Position numbers and translations under genes: made by a program
Part shown: piece after piece, positions 55,762-64,000 of the stretch
Position numbering within the stretch: the stretch's first letter is position 1
Layout: every line of letters starts with the position of its first letter
The notes under the pieces: model-generated
The model's database searches: none
The model's input: only the letters and a program-made list of their open reading frames with translations
Told to the model about the DNA's origin: nothing
Assembly (NCBI RefSeq): GCF_003026105.1
Contig: NZ_PYNW01000002.1
Location: 186,001 to 250,000, forward strand
Direction of reading: 5' to 3'
DNA: 64,000 nucleotides
DNA from: Photobacterium sp. GB-56
GTDB taxonomy: Bacteria; Pseudomonadota; Gammaproteobacteria; Enterobacterales; Vibrionaceae

Positions 55762-56328
55762 CTACATTTTGATTACTGTTAAGTAACGCTTTGGATAACC
55801 ACTTTTGTAATAGTCGGTTTCAGTTACACCAAAATGCTTTTTAGATGAAGAGCTATGAACAAATTTCAATGTGTTTTTACCCACTTCAGTAATAATACCA
55901 GCATGACCTGGTTTACGAATCTTCGGATTTGTTCCTGTGAAAACAATAAGATCACCTACTTTGGCATTTTTTAGTGATACTTTTTTATCATAAAGATTAG
56001 GGTAAGCCGCTGTTGTACGAGGTATTGAAATATCGTACTTGTTATAAACATATTTAATGAAACCTGAGCAATCAAAACCTTTAGGCGTTGTCCCACCCCA
56101 CACATACTTTGTACCAAGATACTTACGTGCGAAGTTGATCATGTCTTGTTCTTTTTTTAACTCAGTGTTTGAGATAGGGGTAACGGATGGCTTAATAACT
56201 GTTTTAGCTACCATAGGTTGTTTTGAGAGCGCTTCGGGCTGTGGTGATGCATTTACCGTTGATTCACAAGCAGTAAGAAAAAAAAGAGAACAGGTGATAA
56301 GTGCCACTGAGGATTTAGGTAATGTCAT
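55762..56328 (-). CDS. NlpC/P60-family peptidoglycan endopeptidase lipoprotein
   Basis: 188 residues. A signal peptide with lipobox LTAC (Cys 21) is followed by a 35-residue linker and an NlpC/P60 domain (about 65-188). The catalytic Cys is in GFDCSGFIKYVY, His in KPGHAGIITEV, and third polar His in FVHSSSS. It cleaves D-gamma-glutamyl-meso-DAP bonds in peptidoglycan, in the manner of Spr/MepS. The N-terminal part is Pro/Val-rich. Monocistronic. Confidence 0.9.
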   Translation of the reverse strand: MTLPKSSVALITCSLFFLTACESTVNASPQPEALSKQPMVAKTVIKPSVTPISNTELKKEQDMINFARKYLGTKYVWGGTTPKGFDCSGFIKYVYNKYDISIPRTTAAYPNLYDKKVSLKNAKVGDLIVFTGTNPKIRKPGHAGIITEVGKNTLKFVHSSSSKKHFGVTETDYYKSGYPKRYLTVIKM

Positions 56329-56699
56329 AACTTTATGTGCGCTTGCTGTTTAAAAAAGGAAAAGATAGCTCATCATAACGGTTAGATGAAAGTTGTGTTA
56401 ATTTTTTACTTGAATCCCTTCACATTAAGGTGATTAAGTTATCGATGATCAACAAAAATAAAAATTAATTATGTAACCTATTGTATTTTATTTAAATATT
56501 AGTGCTTTTAGGGAGTAAAACGAAATACATAATCCGTTTTGTTACTATAAGTTATTGATATGTCACATAAGGTTTTACTGGTAGGTGTTTGATTCTTTTT
56601 GGGAATACTCTATCATACCGATTATATCGATAGGTGTGTATTATATTTATAATATTGTTCGCGCTTTATCGATATCCTAAAAAGGTATTTGGTGTGGTT
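56329..56699. other. Intergenic region upstream of the binding-protein gene
   Basis: 371 bases, divergent promoters. An imperfect inverted repeat around CTATCATACCGATTATATCG (56610-56632) lies about 70 bp before the binding-protein ATG and could be an operator. Nothing else recognised. Confidence 0.45.
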
Positions 56700-57872
56700 A
56701 TGTTAAGAAGTGTAGTATTTTTTCTGATGATGTTTCTTTCTTTATCTGCGAAAGCTGAAGAGAGATTAACGCTTTGGTATTCGCATCAAGATAATAGTTT
56801 TATTGAATTATTGGTAAGTGAATTTCAAAAAGAAAATAATATAAATATCTCTCTTGTTCAATTTGATCCTGAGAAGATAAAAGCTGAAATTTTACTGGGC
56901 GCACAATATGGTGGTTTACCTGATCTTGTCATTTTTCCCTCTGATTTTGTTGGCCTACATAGTTTAATGAAACTATCAAGTATTCCTAAAAGTTGGTTAT
57001 CACCAGAGCTTTCTCGAACGGCGATGATGACAGCGTACGTTGATGATAAATATTGGGGAGTTCCTGTTATTCAAGGGAATAACCTATTGTTATATTATAA
57101 TAAAAAGCTAGTTTCTCAGCCAGTGAGTAGTTGGCATGACATTATCGATACCAAGCAAAAGTGGCTTGATAAAAATATTTTGCCTATTGGGTGGAATTAC
57201 CTCGATATGTATTACTTTATACCATTTTTATCTGCGTTTAATGGTTGGCCCATTATTGATGGTGAAATATCACTTAATACACCAGAAATGGTTAAGGCTT
57301 TAAAATATTATCGTTATTTATCAGAGCAAAAAATTGTAAATCCTGAATGTAATTATACTTGTTCACAAAGTGATTTTATTCAAGGTAAAGAGGCGTATGC
57401 GATTAATGGTGATTGGGCATATCAAGATTTAAAGAAGGCAATGGGCAATGCTCTAGGCGTAGCCTTATTACCTACTGTTGATGGTAATGTAATGCACCCA
57501 ATGAGTAGCACATTTCTTCTGTCATTACCTAATTACAATAACCACACGGTACATAAAAAAGCCTTAATTAAAAAGTTTGCTAAGTTTATTCAACGCTTAA
57601 GTATTCAACAATTGGTCTATAAAGAGACACGTTTATTACCTACGTCAGAGAAATTATTGAATCGCTATCAGCAGCAGGCTACAGGTGATGAGCAAATATT
57701 GTTTAAGCAATTTGAATTATCTAAACCAATGCCATCAACAATAAAAATGTCGATAGCATGGCAAGCGATGGCTATTGGCTTTAAGCGTTATGAAGATGGA
57801 CTATCAGCAGAAAAAACGGCTGAATTTATGCAGCGTATCGCTATTCAGCAATGGAAGCGGTTGAGTAAATAA
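56700..57872 (+). CDS. Family 1 extracellular solute-binding protein (MalE-like)
   Basis: 390 residues. Signal peptide LRSVVFFLMMFLSLSAKA, then a two-lobed sugar-type binding protein: ERLTLWYSHQDNSFIELLVSEFQKENNI, LPDLVIFPSD, YWGVPVIQGNNLLLYYNKKL, GKEAYAINGDWAYQDLKKAMG. ATG 56700 gives the signal peptide; the frame runs back to 56634. No ABC permease or ATPase is nearby; the next gene overlaps by one base and is a diguanylate cyclase. The protein most likely serves as a ligand sensor for that cyclase rather than for import. Confidence 0.85.
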   Translation: MLRSVVFFLMMFLSLSAKAEERLTLWYSHQDNSFIELLVSEFQKENNINISLVQFDPEKIKAEILLGAQYGGLPDLVIFPSDFVGLHSLMKLSSIPKSWLSPELSRTAMMTAYVDDKYWGVPVIQGNNLLLYYNKKLVSQPVSSWHDIIDTKQKWLDKNILPIGWNYLDMYYFIPFLSAFNGWPIIDGEISLNTPEMVKALKYYRYLSEQKIVNPECNYTCSQSDFIQGKEAYAINGDWAYQDLKKAMGNALGVALLPTVDGNVMHPMSSTFLLSLPNYNNHTVHKKALIKKFAKFIQRLSIQQLVYKETRLLPTSEKLLNRYQQQATGDEQILFKQFELSKPMPSTIKMSIAWQAMAIGFKRYEDGLSAEKTAEFMQRIAIQQWKRLSK

Positions 57873-59938
57873 TGAAACTAAAATTAAAGTCATCACTGGC
57901 GCTATTAATGGTTTTCGTTGCGGTTTTACCAGCATCTATTATTGGCGGTTTATTAATAAAGCAGCAAACAGAAGTTGAAACTAATTACCGAATTGATCTC
58001 ATAGAGCGTTTATCCACAACGTTAGCACAAGAGTTTAATTATCGCTTTTATCTATTATCTACTGCGCTAGATGTGTTATCACGAGATAGGTTGTTAGTGC
58101 AGGGCATTGATGACTTCTTTCTGACTAGCCATGTCGATGCCACATTAGCAAATTTAGTTGATAACACGCCATTAGCACAAGCGGCTTATTTGGTTGATGC
58201 TAACTGGGATGAGGTAGAAAATTATAATGGTATTAATGGAGTAAAATCCTTCTCCAGTTTGAAAACCTTGTTGAGTAAGAGTGTGGGTACGAGTAAAAGT
58301 ACAGGCAATCAATGGGTGTTTAATTATGGTGATGAACATTTGATGCCTGATAAATTTAACCCTAGTCATAAAGGCGTTGCCATAGGTGTACCTATATATC
58401 AGTCAACGCTGACGGAAGGGCTAAAGCGTAAACCGTTAGGTTATTTAATTGTTATAGTGCCTGTGGAAAATATTGTTAAGGTTCTTCGCCCTTATTTAAA
58501 AGATGGCGAGCACGTTATTTTTCATCATAATGGCATGGATAATATTGCGGTTTATAAAGGTAAACTTGATCCCTTAATGCCGACGGTATCAAAAACGGCT
58601 GAAGTGACGATAGATAATAAATATATTGCAGAGCCAATGTCTTATGAAGCTCAAGTCTTCATGAATAAATATTTGGGAGAGAATCCCTTTACTAATTCAT
58701 TAAAGATATTAACTATTGTCGCTATTATTGTAATTATGTTTACGTTATTAACGGCGACAATATCGTATCGTTGGTTCGCAAAACCTTTAACCTATCTTAT
58801 GGACAGTGTAAGGGGGTGTTTAGGTGGCAATTATAATATATTAGATAAAGATTTAAGATTTTCTGAATTAATCATGGTGAATAATCTTATTCAGAAAATG
58901 TCGACCACAATAAAAGCCCAGCTTAGTGACTTAGAAGATAAAAATGTAAAGTTGATGACTTTTAATGATCAACTAGAGCAGAAAGTACATGAAAAGACGT
59001 TAGAGTTAACTCACTCATTACAGCGCGAAGAAAAACGTCGAACCATGCTTCAGTCACTCTTGTTATTTAGTAATAAATTACAACATGGTGATATTCACTC
59101 TACGGTTATGACGCAGTTAGTGAGTCTGTATCCTTATTCAGGATGGGGGATGCAGTTATTTATAAACAATAATACAAATTGGTTTAGTGAAGGCTTGTCT
59201 AACATTAATTTAGACAGTATTGATGCAGATGCGCATTGCAGTGATTACTTTCGTATTAATAGTGGCGATAAAGCGCTTCAATGTTTCAAAATTGTCGATA
59301 CACATGGTGTGTTATTGGGGATTATTGTGATGGAGCACCCTAATATTGCACGAGATGACTATGAAATTATTTCATTATTTATTCGTCAATTATCTGCAGA
59401 ACTTGAAGGTCGATTACTGAATGAAGAGTTGGAAAGAAGCGCAATCACAGACCCATTAACGGGGCTAAGTAATCGTAAAGCGTTTGATGTTGATCTTGAT
59501 GAGTGGATAAAAATTGCACATCGATATCCAGAACAATACTTTGGTTTGTTTATGATCGATGTGAATGGTTTAAAGCAAGCCAATGATGAATATGGGCATC
59601 ATATGGGTGATCAGCTGTTAATCGAAACGGGCAGGCTTATTCAAAGTGTTTGTCGTAGTACCGACAAGGTATATCGTCTCGGTGGAGATGAATATGCGAT
59701 TATTATCAAAGGTGGTGATAATGTAGGCTGTGATAAGTTAACGTTGCGTTTACAACAGTTAGTTATAGATAAGCATTATGCACGCCTAGCTTCAGGAGAG
59801 AAAGTGGCTATTCACTTTGCTATGGGCTGTGCTAGCACTGAAAATATTGATGCACGTGCACTTTATCAAGTAGCAGATAAAGCAATGTATTTAGATAAAA
59901 AAGCATATTACGAACAAATTGGTAAAATGCCAAGGTAG
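57872..59938 (+). CDS. Membrane diguanylate cyclase with periplasmic sensor domain
   Basis: 688 residues. Helix at about 7-27, a periplasmic domain of about 245 residues, a second helix (about 282-303), a HAMP-like and coiled-coil linker (about 305-395), a middle region, and a GGDEF domain (about 520-688) starting DPLTGLSNRKAFDVD. The A-site is G-G-D-E-Y (Tyr in place of Phe) and the inhibitory site RSTD (RxxD) lies five residues before it, so the enzyme is probably active and product-inhibited. Its ATG overlaps the stop of the binding-protein gene. Confidence 0.9.
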   Translation: MKLKLKSSLALLMVFVAVLPASIIGGLLIKQQTEVETNYRIDLIERLSTTLAQEFNYRFYLLSTALDVLSRDRLLVQGIDDFFLTSHVDATLANLVDNTPLAQAAYLVDANWDEVENYNGINGVKSFSSLKTLLSKSVGTSKSTGNQWVFNYGDEHLMPDKFNPSHKGVAIGVPIYQSTLTEGLKRKPLGYLIVIVPVENIVKVLRPYLKDGEHVIFHHNGMDNIAVYKGKLDPLMPTVSKTAEVTIDNKYIAEPMSYEAQVFMNKYLGENPFTNSLKILTIVAIIVIMFTLLTATISYRWFAKPLTYLMDSVRGCLGGNYNILDKDLRFSELIMVNNLIQKMSTTIKAQLSDLEDKNVKLMTFNDQLEQKVHEKTLELTHSLQREEKRRTMLQSLLLFSNKLQHGDIHSTVMTQLVSLYPYSGWGMQLFINNNTNWFSEGLSNINLDSIDADAHCSDYFRINSGDKALQCFKIVDTHGVLLGIIVMEHPNIARDDYEIISLFIRQLSAELEGRLLNEELERSAITDPLTGLSNRKAFDVDLDEWIKIAHRYPEQYFGLFMIDVNGLKQANDEYGHHMGDQLLIETGRLIQSVCRSTDKVYRLGGDEYAIIIKGGDNVGCDKLTLRLQQLVIDKHYARLASGEKVAIHFAMGCASTENIDARALYQVADKAMYLDKKAYYEQIGKMPR

Positions 59939-60008
59939 CTTTAGATCACTCTAATAAAAAGAGTAATGCACAAAACAAGGAAGCTAACATCAGAAAATGC
60001 ATAAAATT

Positions 60009-60049
60009 AAGCCACGATAGCTGATGATTCAGTTATCGTGGCTTTTTAT
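60009..60049. terminator. Bidirectional terminator
   Basis: AGCCACGATAGCTGA / TCAGTTATCGTGGCT stem with T5 on the plus strand; between the cyclase gene and the convergent methyltransferase gene. Confidence 0.75.
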
Positions 60050-60060
60050 GATTAATCGCG

Positions 60061-60528
60061 TTATTTGTGATTTGAAAAGTTATCGCCTTTAGCTAAACGA
60101 TCATAAAGAATCACATTAACGGCAGCGGCAAGATTCATTGAACCATTCGTTGGTACATAAATCGTTTCACGACAAAAATCAGTAATTTCTTTTTTTAAGG
60201 TGCCGTCTTCAGGGCCAAAGATATAGAAAGCACGTTTTGGATGCTTATAGTCAGGTAATGCTTTTGCACCTTCGATTAAATCAACAGCAACGGGTACACA
60301 GCCGATAGGAATGATTTTCTTTAAGTCTTCAACACCTATTAGCGGTATATCAAGTGATGCTTTTTTTGTATCAGTACAAAACTGTGCGGCATGATCATAA
60401 CGCGTTCCCGTATAAAACACAGAGTTAACACCATAACAGCCAGCTGCGCGCATAACAGATCCAACATTCTCCGGTGTTTTGGGATTAAATAGGCCAATAC
60501 AAGAATAGCCTTGGCTTTTTTTGCTCAT
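60061..60528 (-). CDS. TrmH/SpoU-family RNA 2'-O-methyltransferase
   Basis: 155 residues, the SPOUT trefoil-knot domain only. Motif 1 NVGSVMRAAGCYG, motif 2 FYIFGPEDGTL and motif 3 VPTNGSMNLAAAVNVILYDRL are all there. It methylates the ribose in tRNA or rRNA; no N-terminal RNA-binding extension is present, like TrmL but the target is not deducible. Monocistronic. Confidence 0.88.
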   Translation of the reverse strand: MSKKSQGYSCIGLFNPKTPENVGSVMRAAGCYGVNSVFYTGTRYDHAAQFCTDTKKASLDIPLIGVEDLKKIIPIGCVPVAVDLIEGAKALPDYKHPKRAFYIFGPEDGTLKKEITDFCRETIYVPTNGSMNLAAAVNVILYDRLAKGDNFSNHK

Positions 60529-60601
60529 ACTTCTATCTACTTTAAATTACAGATAAATAAATGTTTAACCGGTGTCAGTTAGACATGTATTTGAAGCTAA
60601 A

Positions 60602-60631
60602 AACAAAGCAGGTACGAATACCTGCTTTTTT
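60602..60631. terminator. Terminator between divergently ended genes
   Basis: AAGCAGGTA / TACCTGCTT stem with six T on the plus strand; the SEC-C gene ends at 60640 on the minus strand and would read TTTGTTTTT here. Confidence 0.6.
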
Positions 60632-60639
60632 GTTTGTTA

Positions 60640-60975
60640 CTACTTACCACAGCACTTTTTGTATTTTTTACCACTACCGCATGAACATGGGTCATTACGG
60701 TTGGGTGTCTTTTCAAACACAGTGGTTTTGGGTTTATTTAAAACACTGTCTAGCTCTGCAATATCTTCTGCAATGTCAGCATTGATCGTGATATTTGCAA
60801 ACAGTTGGTTGTCATTAACTTGCTGCTGTACTTCTTGTTGACGTTCTTCGCTGTTCACAATCAATGTGAGTGGGTTGGTTTCCGTGCCCAGTTTGGTTTC
60901 GCGTTTCGTGTTGTAACCAAAGCTTTCATATTTTGGTTTCTTTTCGATACGACCTTTGAAGAAGAATTTAGACAT
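60640..60975 (-). CDS. PBPRA1643-family SWIM/SEC-C metal-binding protein
   Basis: 111 residues. C-terminal SEC-C zinc motif [19 protein letters not shown] (Cys-X-Cys...Cys-Cys), as in SecA's tail, and an N-terminal part [33 protein letters not shown] typical of the TIGR family named for P. profundum PBPRA1643. Function unknown; the SEC-C tail usually binds zinc and a protein partner. Confidence 0.88.
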   Translation of the reverse strand: MSKFFFKGRIEKKPKYESFGYNTKRETKLGTETNPLTLIVNSEERQQEVQQQVNDNQLFANITINADIAEDIAELDSVLNKPKTTVFEKTPNRNDPCSCGSGKKYKKCCGK

Positions 60976-61579
60976 GGGATAACCTATTTACCATGAATTA
61001 ACCCAAACCATAATCGTGGGTTAATTGTTACGAATAAAAAACCACCGCGTGGGTGGTTGAAATTGCGGGCATAATAACCGCCATTAGTGAGCTTATCAAT
61101 AGTAACCCATATGCGGTATAAGGTATTTTGAACGGCTAAGTGAGAGATGAAGTATGATTGAGAATGTGAATTGGTGAACGTTTAAACGTTTGCGTCAGTC
61201 TGGGTATCTTTTAGATTGACGATCGTTTCTAATAATGAGTACTTTAAAGAAAAGCGCAAGAAGAAACGGCGCTCAAAGGCTTAGCCTATTGGCATAATAG
61301 AAAATTTCGACTGGTACTGATAACAAATGTTGTTAACATAAGCCGTAATAATTTTCTGTATTAGTGATTTATCGCTGTCTAGTCAGCGATTTATGCATCG
61401 AGTTGGTGTTAATAGTCATTATACTTTTTAACAAAAATAATAAGGTATAACGAAATTTTTTTATTTTTTTCATATTTATTCGTAACGAATGAAAAAAATA
61501 CGGCATAATAAGGCCCCGTTATACCAAGCAATTGATTGCTGTCGCAGGTCTGAAGATCTGAAATTAATGGGAAAATGAT
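60976..61579. other. Intergenic region upstream of zwf
   Basis: 604 bases. It has a minus-strand terminator with no gene before it (61034-61058), a second hairpin (61065-61081), and a palindrome near 61176-61195. The last 100 bases before zwf are AT-rich and probably hold its promoter. No open frame of note. Confidence 0.5.
61034..61058 (-). terminator. Orphan minus-strand terminator
   Basis: AACCACC-GCGT-GGGTGGTT stem with seven T on the minus strand. There is no minus-strand gene upstream of it (61059 to 61579), so it may end a small RNA. Confidence 0.55.
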
Positions 61580-63079
61580 ATGGTTCAACCAGAAAATAAC
61601 TCAATTGTAATTTTTGGTGCGTCAGGTGATTTGACACACCGAAAGTTAATACCTGCGTTTTATCACCTTTATGCTAATGGTTTATTGCCTGAAGATTTTG
61701 CAATTTTAGGGGTAAGTCGTACATCATATAGCGATCAAGAATTTCGTGATAAGTTAAAGCAATCTTTGACAGAAAATGAAAAAACCGATGACGAAACATT
61801 GGTTAATTTTTGTCAGCATCTTTACTACCAAGCATTAAATACGTCTGATAAAGATGAATATGCAGTCTTGAAAGAACGCTTAGATACTTTCAAAGTAACG
61901 CACAATACCCAAGGTAACGCTGTTTTCTACCTCGCGACACCACCAAGCCTTTACGGCGTGATCCCAGAATGTCTAGCCGCTCATGGCCTAAATGATGAGA
62001 CAGAAGGTTGGAAAAACCTGATTGTTGAAAAACCATTTGGTTATGATCTAGCGTCAGCGATCTCATTAGACAAGCAAATTCATGCTTGTTTTCAAGAGCA
62101 CCAAATCTACCGTATCGATCACTACTTAGGCAAAGAAACGGTACAGAACCTGCTTGTATTCCGCTTTGCAAATGGCATGTTTGAGCCGCTTTGGAATCGT
62201 AACTTTATTGATTACGTTGAAATCACTGCGTCTGAATCATTAGGCGTTGAAGATCGTGGTGGCTACTACGACGGTGCCGGTGCTGTTCGAGATATGTTCC
62301 AAAACCATTTGCTGCAAGTATTGGCAATGGTTGGTATGGAATCGCCTGCTGCAATTAATGCTGATTCTATCCGTGATGAAGTGGTTAAAGTGATGCAAAG
62401 CTTTAAACCATTATCAGATGATGATCTTAAAAATAACTTAGTGTTGGGTCAGTACACGGAATCAGATGCTCGTGGTAAGCATTTGTTAGGTTATCGCCAA
62501 GAGCCAGGTGTAGCGGAAGACTCACGTACTGAAACTTACGTTGGTATGAAAATGTTTATTCAAAACTGGCGTTGGAATGGTGTGCCATTCTACGTTCGTA
62601 CAGGTAAACGACTACCAACACGTGTGACGGAAGTGGTTATTCACTTTAAGAAAACACCGCACCCAGTGTTTGGTGAAAATGCACCTGAGAACAAGCTAAT
62701 TATCCGTATTCAGCCTGATGAAGGGATTCTAATGAGCTTTGGTCTTAAAAAACCAGGGGCAGGTTTTGAATCTCAAGAAGTATCAATGGACTTCCATTAC
62801 GACAAGCTTGAAGAAACCCATATGCTGACAGCGTACGAACGTTTACTTCTTGATTGTATGAAGCAAGATGCAACCTTGTTTGCACGTACAGATGCTGTTC
62901 GCGCTTGTTGGAAATTTGTTCAACCAATTCTTGAATACAAAGAAAACCCAGAACACTTATTTGGTTATGCCGCAGGTACGTGGGGACCAAAACAAGCTGA
63001 TGACTTACTTGCATCAAGTAATCGTGAGTGGCGTTTTCCTTGTAAGAATTTAGCAAACACTGACTATTGTGAGCTATAA
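61580..63079 (+). CDS. zwf: Glucose-6-phosphate 1-dehydrogenase
   Basis: 499 residues, usual length. NADP-binding [16 protein letters not shown] near the start, the EKPFGYDL and [21 protein letters not shown] catalytic segments (His in DHYLGKE), and [12 protein letters not shown] near 340. Oxidises glucose 6-phosphate to 6-phosphoglucono-lactone, giving NADPH. First of a tight operon; pgl begins two bases after its stop. Confidence 0.96.
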   Translation: MVQPENNSIVIFGASGDLTHRKLIPAFYHLYANGLLPEDFAILGVSRTSYSDQEFRDKLKQSLTENEKTDDETLVNFCQHLYYQALNTSDKDEYAVLKERLDTFKVTHNTQGNAVFYLATPPSLYGVIPECLAAHGLNDETEGWKNLIVEKPFGYDLASAISLDKQIHACFQEHQIYRIDHYLGKETVQNLLVFRFANGMFEPLWNRNFIDYVEITASESLGVEDRGGYYDGAGAVRDMFQNHLLQVLAMVGMESPAAINADSIRDEVVKVMQSFKPLSDDDLKNNLVLGQYTESDARGKHLLGYRQEPGVAEDSRTETYVGMKMFIQNWRWNGVPFYVRTGKRLPTRVTEVVIHFKKTPHPVFGENAPENKLIIRIQPDEGILMSFGLKKPGAGFESQEVSMDFHYDKLEETHMLTAYERLLLDCMKQDATLFARTDAVRACWKFVQPILEYKENPEHLFGYAAGTWGPKQADDLLASSNREWRFPCKNLANTDYCEL

Positions 63080-63081
63080 GC

Positions 63082-63807
63082 ATGATTAATTATCGCGTAT
63101 TTGAAACACCGCAGGATGTTGTCGTTTCATTAGCTGACACCATGATGGCAATGAGCAAGCAGGTGAAGCCTGTCCATATATCGCTTTCTGGTGGGAGTAC
63201 ACCAAAACTGTTGTTTAAAACATTAGCGCAAGCACCTTATGCGAAAAATGTTAATTGGAGCAACTTACACTTTTGGTGGGGCGATGAGCGTTGTGTTGAG
63301 CCAACCGACCCGGAAAGTAACTTCGGTGAAGCAAACGAGTTATTGTTCCAACAAATCGATATTCCAGCTGGCAATATTCACCGTATTAAAGGTGAAGATG
63401 ATCCTGCTGTAGAAGTGGTTCGATTTGCAGAGGAAATGGATGCAGAAATTCCACTTAAAAATGGCTTACCTGCATTTGATTGGATTTTATTGGGTATGGG
63501 AACCGATGGGCATACAGCATCATTATTCCCGAACCAAACAGACTTTGACGATCCTGAGCTTTCTGTGATTGCAACACATCCAGATAGCGGTCAAAAACGC
63601 ATTTCAAAAACAGCGCGCTTACTTGAAAATGCGGATCGTATTACCTACCTGGTGTTAGGTGAAAGCAAAGCTGAAGTATTGCAAGAAATTAATAATACGC
63701 CTGCAGAAGCTCTTGCTTATCCTGCAGCGAAAATTAAAGCCGTAAATGGCAAAACAGAATGGTTTTTAGATTCAGCAGCGGCAAAACTGCTGGCGCAAGG
63801 AGAATAA
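63082..63807 (+). CDS. pgl: 6-phosphogluconolactonase
   Basis: 241 residues. Hydrolyses the lactone product of Zwf. SLSGGSTPKLLF, FWWGDERCV and LGMGTDGHTASLFPN are the DevB-type conserved stretches. Ends two bases before the gnd start with AAGGAGAA as ribosome site. Confidence 0.95.
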   Translation: MINYRVFETPQDVVVSLADTMMAMSKQVKPVHISLSGGSTPKLLFKTLAQAPYAKNVNWSNLHFWWGDERCVEPTDPESNFGEANELLFQQIDIPAGNIHRIKGEDDPAVEVVRFAEEMDAEIPLKNGLPAFDWILLGMGTDGHTASLFPNQTDFDDPELSVIATHPDSGQKRISKTARLLENADRITYLVLGESKAEVLQEINNTPAEALAYPAAKIKAVNGKTEWFLDSAAAKLLAQGE

Positions 63808-63808
63808 T

Positions 63809-64000
63809 ATGAAAGGCGATATCGGTGTAATTGGCTTGGCAGTAATGGGCCAAAACCTGATCCTAAACATGAATGACCACGGCTTTAACGTTGTTGCTTA
63901 CAACCGTACTGTAGCAAAAGTGGAAGAATTCCTTGAAGGCCCAGCAAAAGGCACAAACATCGTTGGCGCAACGTCTCTTGAAGATCTTGTTGCTAAGTTA
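63809..64000 (+). CDS. gnd: 6-phosphogluconate dehydrogenase (3' end outside window)
   Basis: The first 64 codons: MKGDIGVIGLAVMGQNLILNMND with the NADP-binding GLAVMGxNL motif and NRTVAKVEEFL. Decarboxylates 6-phosphogluconate to ribulose 5-phosphate. Third gene in the zwf-pgl-gnd operon. The frame is open at the window end. Confidence 0.95.
   Translation, partial: MKGDIGVIGLAVMGQNLILNMNDHGFNVVAYNRTVAKVEEFLEGPAKGTNIVGATSLEDLVAKL

Noticed and set aside
61176..61195. PurR-like palindrome (ACGCAAACGTTTAAAC on the minus strand)
   Set aside because: Two consensus positions mismatch, and no purine gene lies nearby. Left as a note only.
1..64000. CRISPR arrays, insertion sequences, prophage, integron
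   Set aside because: No regularly spaced repeats, no transposase or integrase frames and no flanking inverted repeats were seen; the only tandem repeat is the tRNA-Leu duplication.

Overview
The window is about 40 percent GC chromosomal DNA from a gammaproteobacterium of the Vibrionaceae, most likely Photobacterium. The evidence is gene content: a PBPRA1643-type SEC-C protein (a family named after a Photobacterium profundum locus), DUF2947, DUF3012 and DUF4250 small proteins, a NUDIX-PAP2 fusion, alternative oxidase, YgiQ, YdiJ, PldA and a GH18 chitinase. I cannot name the species. No insertion sequence, prophage, integron or CRISPR array was seen, and most of the window reads as ordinary core chromosome.

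Layout. 1-3.3 kb: end of a BCCT transporter, then a minus-strand pair of a DnaQ-like exonuclease and a CNB-CBS-DUF294 nucleotidyltransferase-like protein. 3.3-5.7 kb: a gene-poor stretch with a probable decayed membrane-protein gene, a PfkB-like sugar kinase whose catalytic motif is eroded, and a tRNA cluster (Cys, Gly, Leu, Leu) in which the Leu gene and its spacer are duplicated in tandem. 5.7-9.4 kb: pxpABC (5-oxoprolinase) followed by a gamma-glutamylcyclotransferase-like gene, which together form a route from gamma-glutamyl compounds through 5-oxoproline to glutamate. 9.4-19 kb: DUF3108, DUF2947, pirin, gabD, NUDIX-PAP2 and YdiJ. 19-25.5 kb: aqpZ, a frameshifted LpxH-like phosphoesterase, a divergent LysR/CDF-transporter pair with two matching 17-bp dyads, an NYN protein, a YggN-like protein, a 51-residue membrane protein and pldA.

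25.6-42 kb: ygiQ, a YhfG-Fic antitoxin/AMP-transferase pair, a YbdG-like MscS channel, viroplasmin-RNase H, dcuC, a LysR/MFS divergent pair, pliG (g-type lysozyme inhibitor), small proteins, metR with likely MetJ boxes, a META-domain lipoprotein and a second MscS channel. 42-47 kb: alternative oxidase plus DUF1971 under an NsrR-like dyad, and the pstS-pstC-pstA-pstB phosphate transporter. 47-56 kb: LysR, nupC, a modular chitinase, a DUF805 gene broken by one stop codon, an aromatic amino acid permease behind a long structured leader, and an NlpC/P60 lipoprotein. 56-64 kb: a periplasmic binding protein overlapping a membrane diguanylate cyclase (a probable ligand-to-c-di-GMP pair), a SpoU methyltransferase, the SEC-C protein, and the oxidative pentose phosphate operon zwf-pgl-gnd, with gnd cut by the window end.

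The main signals are regulatory and evolutionary. Several genes show decay (4012, 19964, 53071 and the 3481 relic), several operator-like dyads sit at sensible places, and two intergenic regions (around 54.0-54.3 kb and 61.03-61.3 kb) look like RNA-based regulation. I did not find a clearly new multi-gene system. The best candidates for undescribed biology are the binding-protein/diguanylate-cyclase pair, the secreted NUDIX-PAP2 fusion, the permease leader and the 21.8 kb dyads.
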